This document shows positions 40,819 to 49,399 of a stretch of DNA of 64,000 nucleotides, piece after piece. Source of the stretch: Mucilaginibacter pedocola. GTDB taxonomy: Bacteria > Bacteroidota > Bacteroidia > Sphingobacteriales > Sphingobacteriaceae. Below the pieces are notes generated by a model. It made no database searches, was not told the origin of the DNA, and saw nothing but the letters and a program-made list of their open reading frames with translations. Both the position numbers and the translations under genes were made by a program. Within the stretch, counting starts at the first letter, position 1, and each line of letters begins with the position of its first letter. The stretch is taken from contig NZ_MBTF01000023.1 of the NCBI RefSeq assembly GCF_002013915.1, forward strand, positions 124,001 to 188,000, written 5' to 3'.

Positions 40819-41700
40819 ATGAACACGCTGTGGCGAGATATTCAGTATAAAATGTCCAGATCGGGCAATAAGATCAATTTGCTTATTGGTATAAACGTTA
40901 TTGTTTATTTGGCTATCAATATCCCTTCGGTACTGCTTGGTTTGGTTACCCGTTTGGATAGCAACCCTATTATCGATTTTACACAAAAGTACCTGCTACT
41001 TCCCGCAGACCTCCGTACGCTGCTCTATCATTTCTGGACGCCCGTTACTTACATGTTTATGCACGCAGGTATTCTGCACATCCTTTTTAACATGCTTTGG
41101 CTGTATTGGATGGGGCAGATATTTGAAGAGTACCTGGGCAACAAGCGTACCATTGGCCTTTACCTGCTGGGTGGGCTAACCGGCGGCTTTTTGTTTGTAG
41201 CGGCGTATAATTTGCTACCTGCTTTCACCAGCATCAATGCCGCTTCGGGTGGTGTTATCGTTGGCGCATCGGCCAGTGTTATGGCGGTAATGGTGGCTAC
41301 GGCAACTTTGCTGCCCGATCATACCATCTCGCTCATTATTATTGGCCCGGTAAAACTAAAATGGCTGGCCATATTTTATGTAGTTGTTGATTTTTTAAGC
41401 ATTGCCGGCAGTAATGCAGGCGGCGAAATTGCCCACCTTGGCGGCGCGTTATTTGGCTTTGTATACATCAGGCAACTGCAAAAAGGTAACGACTGGATAG
41501 GCAGCATCAACAAAATGTTTCAGCCTAAACCTAAAATGAAAGTGGTAAGCTTTGAGCCTCAACAAAAAAAGAACAACAATTTGCCTCGGCAGGACGAAAT
41601 AGACCGTATTTTAGACAAAATAAGTGCCTCGGGCTACGAAAGCCTGAGCAAACAGGAACGAGAGACCCTATCGCGGGCAAGCAACAATAATGAAGGATAA
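40819..41700 (+). CDS. Rhomboid intramembrane serine protease (second of two)
   Basis: 293 residues, six membrane helices and a cytoplasmic C-terminal tail of about 75 residues. Helix 2 has HAGILHILFNMLWLYWMG. The Ser is in VGASASVMAVMVATA (about 154), where A follows the Ser instead of the usual G, and the His in IAHLGGALFGFVYI (about 202). The tail contains a conserved-looking DEIDRILDKISASGYESLSKQERETL helix pair typical of Bacteroidota rhomboids. It lies 24 bases after its paralogue and overlaps the next gene by 11 bases, so the genes are co-translated. Confidence 0.93.
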   Translation: MNTLWRDIQYKMSRSGNKINLLIGINVIVYLAINIPSVLLGLVTRLDSNPIIDFTQKYLLLPADLRTLLYHFWTPVTYMFMHAGILHILFNMLWLYWMGQIFEEYLGNKRTIGLYLLGGLTGGFLFVAAYNLLPAFTSINAASGGVIVGASASVMAVMVATATLLPDHTISLIIIGPVKLKWLAIFYVVVDFLSIAGSNAGGEIAHLGGALFGFVYIRQLQKGNDWIGSINKMFQPKPKMKVVSFEPQQKKNNNLPRQDEIDRILDKISASGYESLSKQERETLSRASNNNEG

Positions 41701-42799
41701 AAAAAGCTTAGGTTTTTTTGGTAAGATACTTTTGTGGATAAACTATGCATTGTGCGCCGCCCTGCTGCTTAGTTACCTTGCCCCCTATACCGATCCGCGC
41801 AATGCCTGGTTGATCGCTTTCTTTGGGTTGGCCTACCCGCCGCTGTTATTATTTAACGCCATTGCCGCCGTTTACTGGCTGCTGCGCAGAAAGCTGTATG
41901 CGCTGCTTTCCATCGTTTCCATCCTCATAGGTTATAACGTACTCTTCAACAATATTGGTTTCCGCGCTAAAAGCGAAGCCCCGTCTGCCCCAAGCGCCGA
42001 TATGCTGAAGGTGATGACCTACAACGCCCACGATTTCAGGAAATACGGCGCCAATAACGATATATCTACCAAACACGAAATTTTAGAGCTGATTACTCAA
42101 TATAACCCCGACATTATTGGCATACAGGAGTTTTATACCCGTAAGCGCGGCCAGTACGATATGATAGATTCGCTGAAGAAAATAATAGGCAGCGAATATT
42201 ATTATTTTGAACCTTTTGACGTGAATTACGACCAGGCCTCGGGGATGGCAGTTTTTTCGCGTTACCCTATCTTCAATTTCGGGCTCATATCGCTTTCGGG
42301 TAAGGTAACGGGCAACCAGTGCTTGTTTGTTGATATTAAAAAAGGCGATAAAAAAATAAGGCTCTACAGCATGCACCTGCAATCGATAAAATTTGAGCCG
42401 GAGGATTATAAATATTTGGGCGAAGTATCTAAGCAGGGCAAAACCAATATGTCGGCCACCAAGCGCTTAGGCAGTAAATTAAAAATCGCATTTTTAAAAC
42501 GTGCCGACCAGGTGTTTACCATTAAGGCTCACGCCAAGCAATGCCCTTACCCCTACATTTTTTCGGGCGATTTTAATGATACCCCTGCATCGTTCGCCAT
42601 GAACGAAATGGCAAAGGGTATGAAGAATACCTTCCGCGAAAAAGGCTCGGGCCTGGGGCGAACCTACAATGGCGATTTCCCGAATTACCAGATAGATTAT
42701 ATTATGGCCAGCCAGCATTTTGATGTGCTGCAATACGATATCATCAAGAAAAAGCTATCCGACCATTATCCTGTTACGGCAACTTTACAGCTAAAGTAA
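41690..42799 (+). CDS. Endonuclease/exonuclease/phosphatase family protein with N-terminal membrane helices
   Basis: 369 residues. Three N-terminal membrane helices (about 8-30, 38-58 and 62-85) are followed by an EEP domain: KVMTYNAHDFRKYG, PDIIGIQEFYT (metal Glu), FSGDFNDTP (catalytic Asp/Asn) and SDHYPVTATLQL (final Asp-His). The EEP domain faces the periplasm or cytoplasm depending on topology; an outer location is likely with three helices. Members hydrolyse phosphodiesters of nucleic acids, lipids or metabolites, and I cannot say which. Overlaps the second rhomboid gene by 11 bases. Confidence 0.9.
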   Translation: MKDKKSLGFFGKILLWINYALCAALLLSYLAPYTDPRNAWLIAFFGLAYPPLLLFNAIAAVYWLLRRKLYALLSIVSILIGYNVLFNNIGFRAKSEAPSAPSADMLKVMTYNAHDFRKYGANNDISTKHEILELITQYNPDIIGIQEFYTRKRGQYDMIDSLKKIIGSEYYYFEPFDVNYDQASGMAVFSRYPIFNFGLISLSGKVTGNQCLFVDIKKGDKKIRLYSMHLQSIKFEPEDYKYLGEVSKQGKTNMSATKRLGSKLKIAFLKRADQVFTIKAHAKQCPYPYIFSGDFNDTPASFAMNEMAKGMKNTFREKGSGLGRTYNGDFPNYQIDYIMASQHFDVLQYDIIKKKLSDHYPVTATLQLK

Positions 42800-42823
42800 G
42801 CGGCCTGTTATTTACGTTTGTTA

Positions 42824-43684
42824 ATGAAAGTTTTAGTCACGGGTGCCTCGGGCAAATTGGGCTCGGTTACCGTACAACATCTTAGGGCGTATGGCCATCA
42901 GGTAACAGGTGCAGATGTGATAGCCTCGGCCCAGGCCAATACCCTACTTGATATACGCGACCGCGATGCCGTTGAGTCCGCATTGGCCAATGAGTACGAT
43001 GCCGTTATCCATACCGCCGCTTACCACGGCCGGCATATGGATTTGCAGTATTCGCGCGAGGCTTTTATCCATACCAATATCCTCGGCACTTTAAACCTAT
43101 TGAATGCCTGCGTAAAGTATGGCGTTAAAAAGTTTTTGTACACCAGCACAACCTCTATCTATGGCGAAGCCCTGGTAGATGCCGAAAAAGCCGTTTGGGT
43201 GGATGAATTGCTGCCCATACAGCCCCGCGATATTTACGACATTACCAAACAAACCACCGAACAGCTCTGCCGCGACTTTTTTTATAAAGAAGGGTTACAA
43301 ACATCAGTATACCGTGTTGGCCGCTTTTTGCCCGAAGAAGATAACCTGCAAGCCAACCACCGCCTGTACCGCGGGCTGGATGAACGCGACGGAGCCGAAG
43401 CCCTGCGCCTGGCATTGGGCCGGGAGTTTAAAGATTTTGAGATATTCAATATCAGCAGCGGCTCGCCTTTTGGCAGGGGAGATGTGTTTGCACTCAAACA
43501 TAATCCTGCAGAAGTTATCCTGAAATATTACCCCGAAGCTGCTGCCATTTATGCCGGTAACGGTTGGGTATTCCCCCAAAGTATTGATAGGGTTTATGTT
43601 TGCGATAAGGCAAAGAAACACTTAGGCTATATGCCCAAATTTACCTTCGAATACCTGCTGAATCGGGCTTTTGTGCGCTCCTGA
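42824..43684 (+). CDS. NAD-dependent epimerase/dehydratase (extended SDR)
   Basis: 286 residues from MKVLVTGASGKLGS; an upstream in-frame TTG at 42818 was not chosen. Rossmann nucleotide site GASGKLG (residues 7-13), catalytic YDITKQTTEQL (YxxxK near 146-150), a Ser/Thr run TSTTSIYGEA before it and NISSGSPF-type substrate loop. It probably interconverts or oxidises a nucleotide sugar or related metabolite in the cytoplasm. It follows the EEP gene by 24 bases. No sugar-pathway partner is adjacent, so the substrate is open. Confidence 0.9.
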   Translation: MKVLVTGASGKLGSVTVQHLRAYGHQVTGADVIASAQANTLLDIRDRDAVESALANEYDAVIHTAAYHGRHMDLQYSREAFIHTNILGTLNLLNACVKYGVKKFLYTSTTSIYGEALVDAEKAVWVDELLPIQPRDIYDITKQTTEQLCRDFFYKEGLQTSVYRVGRFLPEEDNLQANHRLYRGLDERDGAEALRLALGREFKDFEIFNISSGSPFGRGDVFALKHNPAEVILKYYPEAAAIYAGNGWVFPQSIDRVYVCDKAKKHLGYMPKFTFEYLLNRAFVRS

Positions 43685-43779
43685 AAAAATAATTGGTAGG
43701 CCCATGAAACCTTTTACATTTAACAGAGTCTTAACATACAGATAAACTGATAATCTGACATTTGTAAAAATATAGCGAG

Positions 43780-43890
43780 ATGAATTTTGAATTTGCTTAC
43801 CTGTTTATAGTGGGACTTTTGGTATTGCTCGGCGCGTTTTACCTGAGCCCCTACGAACTGAGCGTTAAAGAGGACGATGACGACGAATGA
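43780..43890 (+). CDS. 36-aa small single-helix membrane protein
   Basis: A short frame starting MNFEFAYLFIVGLLVLLGAF and ending SPYELSVKEDDDDE. One strong hydrophobic helix (residues 5-22) is followed by an acidic tail. It lies between the epimerase and the LpxH-like gene, about 95 bases past the former and 82 before the latter. The clean helix-then-acidic-tail design and the absence of a competing frame suggest a real small protein, but I recognise no family. Function unknown; homologue conservation would decide. Confidence 0.5.
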   Translation: MNFEFAYLFIVGLLVLLGAFYLSPYELSVKEDDDDE

Positions 43891-43972
43891 TCGTTTTCCC
43901 CTCCAAACGAACTTGCTGTTTTTATACCGGTACAACGTGCCGGCTTGCATTGTAGCCCCGCAATACTAAGTA

Positions 43973-44827
43973 ATGGCAAAAAGAGAAGTTGATATTGTAA
44001 TTATATCTGATGTGCATTTGGGCACATATGGCTGCCACGCCAAAGAACTCCTGAAGTACCTGAAAAGCATTAAGCCAAAAATGCTTATCCTCAACGGCGA
44101 TATTATTGATATTTGGCAGTTCAGTAAATCGTACTGGCCCGAAACCCACATGAAGGTGGTGCGCCGTATCCTGAAATTTGTTACCGAAGGCATCCCCGTG
44201 TATTACCTCACCGGTAACCACGACGAAATGCTGCGCAAATTCACCGATTTCGACCTCGGTACCTTCCAGCTCCTCAATAAAATAGTTTTAAATATCGATG
44301 GCAAAAAAGCCTGGATATTCCACGGCGACGTGTTCGATGTTACCATGCAGCACTCTAAATGGCTTGCTAAGTTGGGCGCCGTGGGGTACGATTCGCTTAT
44401 CCTCATCAATAGCTTTGTAAACTGGTTTTTAACCGCCATTGGCAAACAAAAAATGAGTTTCTCGCAAAAGGTGAAGGCTAAGTTTAAAGATGCCGTAAAA
44501 TTCATTAATGCCTTTGAACAAACCGCTGCTGACCTGGCCGTGGAGAAACAATACAGCTACGTAATTTGCGGGCACATACACCACGCCGAAATTCGCGAAA
44601 TACAATCTACCGAAGGCAATGGCAGCGTGCTATACCTCAACAGCGGCGACTGGGTAGAAAGCCTTACCGCCTTAGAGTACCACAATAACAACTGGACCAT
44701 CTTCAAATACACCCCCGAGGCCTTCCACACCGACACCGACGAAGAAGACCAAACCGACGCCGAAGACCTGGACGCCAAAATGGATGTGAATAAACTATTG
44801 GAGCGGTTTAGGCAGGAAGCGGAATAG
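43973..44827 (+). CDS. Metallophosphoesterase, UDP-2,3-diacylglucosamine diphosphatase (LpxH)-like
   Basis: 284 residues. Two-metal site complete: IISDVHLGTYGC (DxH), LNGDIIDIWQF (GDxxD), YLTGNHDEMLRKF (GNHDE), FHGDVFDVTM and ICGHIHHAEI (GHxH). The layout and the WxFSKSYW-like lipid-facing helices (SKSYWPETHMKVVRRILKF, VNWFLTAIGKQK) match LpxH-type enzymes, which release lipid X in lipid A synthesis at the inner membrane. The C-terminal tail is acidic (TDEEDQTDAEDLDAK). The assignment to LpxH rather than a related phosphoesterase is likely but not certain. Confidence 0.82.
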   Translation: MAKREVDIVIISDVHLGTYGCHAKELLKYLKSIKPKMLILNGDIIDIWQFSKSYWPETHMKVVRRILKFVTEGIPVYYLTGNHDEMLRKFTDFDLGTFQLLNKIVLNIDGKKAWIFHGDVFDVTMQHSKWLAKLGAVGYDSLILINSFVNWFLTAIGKQKMSFSQKVKAKFKDAVKFINAFEQTAADLAVEKQYSYVICGHIHHAEIREIQSTEGNGSVLYLNSGDWVESLTALEYHNNNWTIFKYTPEAFHTDTDEEDQTDAEDLDAKMDVNKLLERFRQEAE

Positions 44828-44922
44828 GGAAGCTATACAGGCTGAAGTAAGCAAAATAGCCCGATAGTTTATAATTCAAAACAGCATCTGTAACTAACGT
44901 TATTTAAGTAATTTGCACAACT

Positions 44923-46146
44923 ATGAGGAAGGCTTACTTACCCGGCTTATTGGCGTGCTTGCTTTTATTACAGCTTAGCGTGTACGGGCAAAGTATACCC
45001 GTACCATTTAGAGTAGGAGATAAATTTGGGATTGCTGATGAAAGTGGTCGAATGATTATCAAGCCTCAGTTTGATTGGGTAACCGTTAGCAACCTTAAAC
45101 AAAAGGTGCTCGTCGGTTACAATCTAAAGGGCGGCACAGTTTTGTCGAGCCTTATTTATCAAAATAAGATATTGCTAAGTAACCTGCCATATAGCGAATA
45201 CTTTTACACCAATGGTTTATTTGTAGCGGTTAAGTACAGCATTACCGACCCGACAAACTCAAACTTCAACGACCGTTTCGTTCAACGGGATGACCTGTTC
45301 ACCGTAGATGGCAGAAAATTAATTGACGGGAATTTCAACGATATAACTCCTCTCGACGGCATAGAGGAAGAATCGCTTAGGCAAACGTTGGTAAGCACAA
45401 CCGACTCTGCCTACAGGCAAAGTTTGTTTCTTTACGATAAAGTACTAAAGAAAATCGTTAAAACTTATTTTGCTAACAGCAAGTATGTAGAATTTACCAA
45501 TAACGCATCGGTATATTATAAAAATAGGTCTTACACGTTTGTTTTCCTTGATGAAAAGGGCATAGGCCATCAGTTGGTGATAAAAAACGATGGCAAAGCC
45601 CTGCAAGTTGTAGTGAATAAGCCCGTAAATGTACCGCCACCACCACCGCGTCAACACTATTTTGACCAGGCTTTTGATTTTCCGGAAAGCGTTTTCGATA
45701 ATAAGCTCACGCCCCCAACTGAAACCGGTTCTAAATTAATCAAATCGTATGAGCGGCGGGGGGCGTACTATTACAAACCGAAGGCTAAAGAACAGCTAAA
45801 AAATGGCTCTCAACTCTTAGGCAGTACAGCCCTTGTGTTTAAAGATGGAAAGATAGGACTTGAGGATAACGGCATATTGCGAATACCGGCGGTTTATGAT
45901 GATATTTTACATGGCGATTTTGAAGGCGATAGCGGAGGCTACGTACTTCGGCAGGGCAATAAATATCAGCTTTACTATTACAGTAACGGTAAACCAATGG
46001 TGCTGCCTACCATATTTGATAAAATCCCGCTCTTAATAAGCGGTTATTTTGCTGCCGACGCGCCTCTGATAAAACTTTATGAGGATAACGGCGAGTTTTT
46101 TTGCTTCGCTAATAGCACCGGCAAATTATACTACAGTAAACAATAG
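44923..46146 (+). CDS. Secreted WG-repeat-like protein
   Basis: 407 residues with a signal peptide (MRKAYLPGLLACLLLLQLSVYG-Q). The start of the mature part, VGDKFGIADESGRMIIKPQFDWVTV (about 31-55), has the WG-repeat form, in which G-x-x-D-x-x-G is followed by I-x-P-x-F/Y-D; a second, weaker unit is DGKIGLEDNGILRIPAVYDDIL near 306-327. No enzymatic motif. Probably a beta-rich surface or periplasmic protein, function unknown. Sequence composition is more AT-rich than the neighbours. Confidence 0.6.
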   Translation: MRKAYLPGLLACLLLLQLSVYGQSIPVPFRVGDKFGIADESGRMIIKPQFDWVTVSNLKQKVLVGYNLKGGTVLSSLIYQNKILLSNLPYSEYFYTNGLFVAVKYSITDPTNSNFNDRFVQRDDLFTVDGRKLIDGNFNDITPLDGIEEESLRQTLVSTTDSAYRQSLFLYDKVLKKIVKTYFANSKYVEFTNNASVYYKNRSYTFVFLDEKGIGHQLVIKNDGKALQVVVNKPVNVPPPPPRQHYFDQAFDFPESVFDNKLTPPTETGSKLIKSYERRGAYYYKPKAKEQLKNGSQLLGSTALVFKDGKIGLEDNGILRIPAVYDDILHGDFEGDSGGYVLRQGNKYQLYYYSNGKPMVLPTIFDKIPLLISGYFAADAPLIKLYEDNGEFFCFANSTGKLYYSKQ

Positions 46147-46238
46147 GCACAACTGCTGCAGGGTTGCCATGATGCCTCTGCCGGTTACAAATTCACAGTG
46201 CGCGTAAGTTGTTTAAAGATTTTGCCGCCACTGCAATT

Positions 46239-46964
46239 CTATGAGTTCCGCAACACCCTCATCCTATAACAATTCATGGCCGCCTCGCCTAATTGTGCTA
46301 TTAGTTTATAGTTAGCGATTGCCCCAACCGCTGCGCCTATTACGGGGATGAGTTGTGCTATTTTTGCCAGGTCGATGTAGTCGCGGTATTCTTGTTGGAA
46401 GGTGCGCCAGTCGAATTTTTCGGCGTCTTCCGGCAGTCCGGCGCTGTAATTGTCCCAATCTTGCAATATGCGGTAAACCTCGTTGCGGTGCTGCTGGCTG
46501 CTGTAAGTGAGTTGAAAAATATAGAGGATGTATAGCCGCTCTTTGTAATCCTTTACATCAAAACCATATAGCGATGCTATGTTGAACAACATCTTCATTT
46601 TTATAACGATCAACAGCGGGAAATCGGCAAGTCCCAATAGTATGCCGCCTGCCCCGGTAACCGCACCTTCTACCGTGGCGGTTTTTTGGTAGATGCTTAT
46701 CTGCCATTGTACATGGCTTTCGCGCAGTTGCAAAGGGGCATCGGCAGGCAGCATTTCGCTTGCTGTATATTTTGCGCCGAACAGCACCGCCTTCACCATT
46801 TTTTCGATGGTTATGGTTATGGCCTTGTGTACTTTCTCGGGGATAAGGTTATTGAGCTTATCCTGCAAGCCCTTGGCCATACGGTTTACCAGCGATGGCT
46901 TCTTTTGCATCTTCTGCTGCCATTCGGCTAACTGTAACTGGGCCTGGTCGCGGTAACTGGGCAT
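46239..46964 (-). CDS. EcsC-family protein
   Basis: 241 residues. The N-terminal third is helical and charged (LAEWQQKMQKKPSLVNRMAKGLQDKLNNLIPEKV), with a central LLGLADFPLLIVIKMKMLFNIASLYGFDVKDYKERLYILYIF stretch characteristic of EcsC-type proteins, and IPVIGAAVGAIANYKLIAQLGEAAMNCYR at the C-terminus. The family is named after a Bacillus ABC-associated protein, but its role is unresolved. Membrane association is probable because of the hydrophobic mid segment. Stands alone between a convergent + strand gene and the T9SS cargo gene. Confidence 0.85.
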   Translation of the reverse strand: MPSYRDQAQLQLAEWQQKMQKKPSLVNRMAKGLQDKLNNLIPEKVHKAITITIEKMVKAVLFGAKYTASEMLPADAPLQLRESHVQWQISIYQKTATVEGAVTGAGGILLGLADFPLLIVIKMKMLFNIASLYGFDVKDYKERLYILYIFQLTYSSQQHRNEVYRILQDWDNYSAGLPEDAEKFDWRTFQQEYRDYIDLAKIAQLIPVIGAAVGAIANYKLIAQLGEAAMNCYRMRVLRNS

Positions 46965-47051
46965 TGGGTACGATGTTTTGGTAATAGACTGTGCTTTAAA
47001 GCCTTTGTTACTATCAACAATATAAAAGCCCGCTTGTTGCAGCCAAGTGTG

Positions 47052-49013
47052 TTATCGTAATAAAGTTATCCAACCCGATACCGGCGGCAGGTTATCTTCC
47101 CTTAAATTGATAATGTAATAGTAAACACCGGCAGGTAGTTGTTTGCCGCCGCGCGTGCCATCCCAGGGTTTGGCGTAGCCGTTGCTTTGGTAAACGGGTT
47201 GGCCGTTTTTGGTGAAAATACTCACTTGTGCATGTGGGTAGGTGGCAATATTGTTAATGTTCCAGAGGTCGTTCACTCCATCATTATTGGGCGTAAAGGT
47301 ATTTGCCGGGGCTATTTTTTTATAAACCCGCACGAACACATCACTTGTGCTTTCGCCGCAGGTGGTTGATATTACGTGCAGGGTGTAAGTTATGTTATCG
47401 GTAGCGCTTGTTATGGGATTTACCGATAAGGGGTTATCCAGAAATGTCGAAGGAGTCCAGTAGAGTTGTGCCAAATTATCAAAAGTGGCGGTACCCTGTA
47501 ATTTTGCGGTGTCACCTTCCATCAGTTTAATATCCGGTCCGGCATCGGCAACGGGTAGGCGCCAAACTCTTACATAAACAGAATCTGAAGCAGAGCAACC
47601 GCCTGCGTTGCTCACCTCTAAATGGTAAGTAGTGGGCACGGCAGGGTTAGCCATGGGGTTGGCAATATCATCATGGTCAAGCCCGGTGGAGGGTGTCCAC
47701 TTATAGGTGGTGGCATTGGTAGTTTGCGGTGTAAGCTGCACGGGCGTGCCGGCGCAGGTTTCTTTAGGTACCATAGGCTGCACAGTGGCGCGTTCGTATA
47801 CAGTAACGGTGGTTTCGGCGTGGCTATCGCAGCCGTTGCTGGTAACCTTTACGTGGTAAACGCCATTATTAGCGGTTGTGGCATCTGTAGTAACAACAGG
47901 GTTGCGCGTATTGGCGGTAAAGCCGTTAGGCCCGGTCCATTCGTAGGTATCGCCGCCGCTGCTGTTTAGTTGCAATGTGCCGCCAACGCAAGCGCCTGTT
48001 GCACTCGCCAGCACAATGGTGGGTTCTGCATAAACATCAACCTCCAGCGGGTCGGAGTATATGCGACAGGCTTCAGAGCCTACCTTTTCTGCCCCCAATA
48101 CACCTATGCGGTATAAGTATTTCCCGGCGCCCGAGGCGTTGATGGTTACGGTAGCACTTGCACCGGTTTTCCCCGGGATATCCTGCCAACCGTTACCGTC
48201 GTTTAAATTTTGCTGCCATTGTAACGATGGGTTGTTGTATTCCTGCGGATCGGCCACAAAGGTATATTGCAGCGTTTGGCCCCGGCAACCGCTGCGTGCG
48301 GTCATATCGCCGAGTGTACCAAATCCTACAGGTATTAACTGCCCGCAGGGGCTGAAGGTGATATCGTCCATGGCAAAATCGTTACCGGCACCTCCCGGGG
48401 CGTTGTTTATTAGTTTCACTATAAAATCGCTACCATCTGCCGGGGTGGTAAACAACGAGCCATATTGCACCCATTTGCCGGAGCCCCTCTCGGGCGGTAT
48501 TACGCCGGTATTGGCTTCACCAAGTAATTGCCCGTCGAGCGTCTCCACCCTAAAAGTGATATCCGGTTGCGAAAAACCCTGGGTTTGTGGTATATCGCGC
48601 AGTATATTCATTATCCAGGCACCCAAATAATAAACCGAATTGGGGCATAACGCATTGCCCGATACACGCTGTGTATAAAACACATCGGGCTGGCTGCCGG
48701 CGTTTATCACCATAAAATAGCCATTGCCATCGCCGGTATGGTCTGCCGCTATAGTTTGCCAGGTGCCGCCCTTACACGATCCCATAAACGTTTGCAGCGT
48801 GTAAACGCCTTCGCCGCCGTTATCGCCGCCGCAGTTATCGTTATAATACCTCAGGTTGGTTAGCCCGGTTGCCAGTGCCGGGCCCGGTGCGCTGGTTGTG
48901 CCCCGGCCAAAAGTTTCGTTTATAGCGGGTGCACCCAGGCTACCTGTACACTTTTGGGCATAACAGGGCAATCCGAATAAAAGGACTATCAGCAATAAAA
49001 ATATAGGGCGCAT
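47052..49013 (-). CDS. Large secreted protein with gliding-motility-associated (T9SS type B) C-terminal domain
   Basis: 653 residues. Signal peptide (MRPIFLLLIVLLFGLPCYA), a jelly-roll-like first half (about 25-230) ending with FAMDDITFSPCGQ, then three or so Ig/PKD-type repeats (GETSACRI-style text, CVGGTLQLNSSGGDTYEWTG, TCAGTPVQLTPQTTNATTYKW, GPDIKLMEGDTAKLQGTA), and the C-terminal sorting domain: FTPNNDGVNDLWNI, YPHAQVSIFTKNGQPVY and WDGTRGGKQLPAGVYYYIINL. This domain routes cargo through the type IX system to the surface. Likely a surface adhesin or matrix protein. Confidence 0.93.
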   Translation of the reverse strand: MRPIFLLLIVLLFGLPCYAQKCTGSLGAPAINETFGRGTTSAPGPALATGLTNLRYYNDNCGGDNGGEGVYTLQTFMGSCKGGTWQTIAADHTGDGNGYFMVINAGSQPDVFYTQRVSGNALCPNSVYYLGAWIMNILRDIPQTQGFSQPDITFRVETLDGQLLGEANTGVIPPERGSGKWVQYGSLFTTPADGSDFIVKLINNAPGGAGNDFAMDDITFSPCGQLIPVGFGTLGDMTARSGCRGQTLQYTFVADPQEYNNPSLQWQQNLNDGNGWQDIPGKTGASATVTINASGAGKYLYRIGVLGAEKVGSEACRIYSDPLEVDVYAEPTIVLASATGACVGGTLQLNSSGGDTYEWTGPNGFTANTRNPVVTTDATTANNGVYHVKVTSNGCDSHAETTVTVYERATVQPMVPKETCAGTPVQLTPQTTNATTYKWTPSTGLDHDDIANPMANPAVPTTYHLEVSNAGGCSASDSVYVRVWRLPVADAGPDIKLMEGDTAKLQGTATFDNLAQLYWTPSTFLDNPLSVNPITSATDNITYTLHVISTTCGESTSDVFVRVYKKIAPANTFTPNNDGVNDLWNINNIATYPHAQVSIFTKNGQPVYQSNGYAKPWDGTRGGKQLPAGVYYYIINLREDNLPPVSGWITLLR

Positions 49014-49143
49014 GAATTGGGTGGTGGTGCAGGGGCACTCGGGTAAATGTAGGTAATGTTAGGCATCGCACAAAGGCATCAGTAAGCAAATTTGCATTTC
49101 GGCTTACGACGAAGTATATTAGCCTTACTTAAACCTAACAACC

Positions 49144-49389
49144 ATGGAGTATAAAAATATCATTTACGGACTGCTTGTATTGGCGCTTGTCTTGGCAATA
49201 ATTTTTAAAGACAAGGTAAAAGCCAGCTTTATGGGTATGAAGTTGAACGCCGAGAACGGTAGCAGGCGAAATAAACTTGATATTGATGGTAAAAATAACA
49301 AGGTAAAGCAAGGAAGCGGCTCAAGCAAAACTCCCGCAAACAATACCGCCAAAGTACGGGGCGAGGATCATGATGTAGAACAAAATTGA
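49144..49389 (+). CDS. Small membrane-anchored protein with IDG-x-NN motif
   Basis: 81 residues. One N-terminal membrane helix (IIYGLLVLALVLAIIF, residues 5-20) precedes a short basic segment and the sequence NKLDIDGKNNKVKQGSG (about 43-59), then a polar tail. DIDGKNNKVKQ resembles the start of the next protein, which reads KIDGDNNLVLQLVDG. The two genes are separated by 10 bases, so they belong together. The small protein could tether its partner to the membrane. No known family recognised. Confidence 0.6.
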   Translation: MEYKNIIYGLLVLALVLAIIFKDKVKASFMGMKLNAENGSRRNKLDIDGKNNKVKQGSGSSKTPANNTAKVRGEDHDVEQN

Positions 49390-49399
49390 TTCAGTATTA

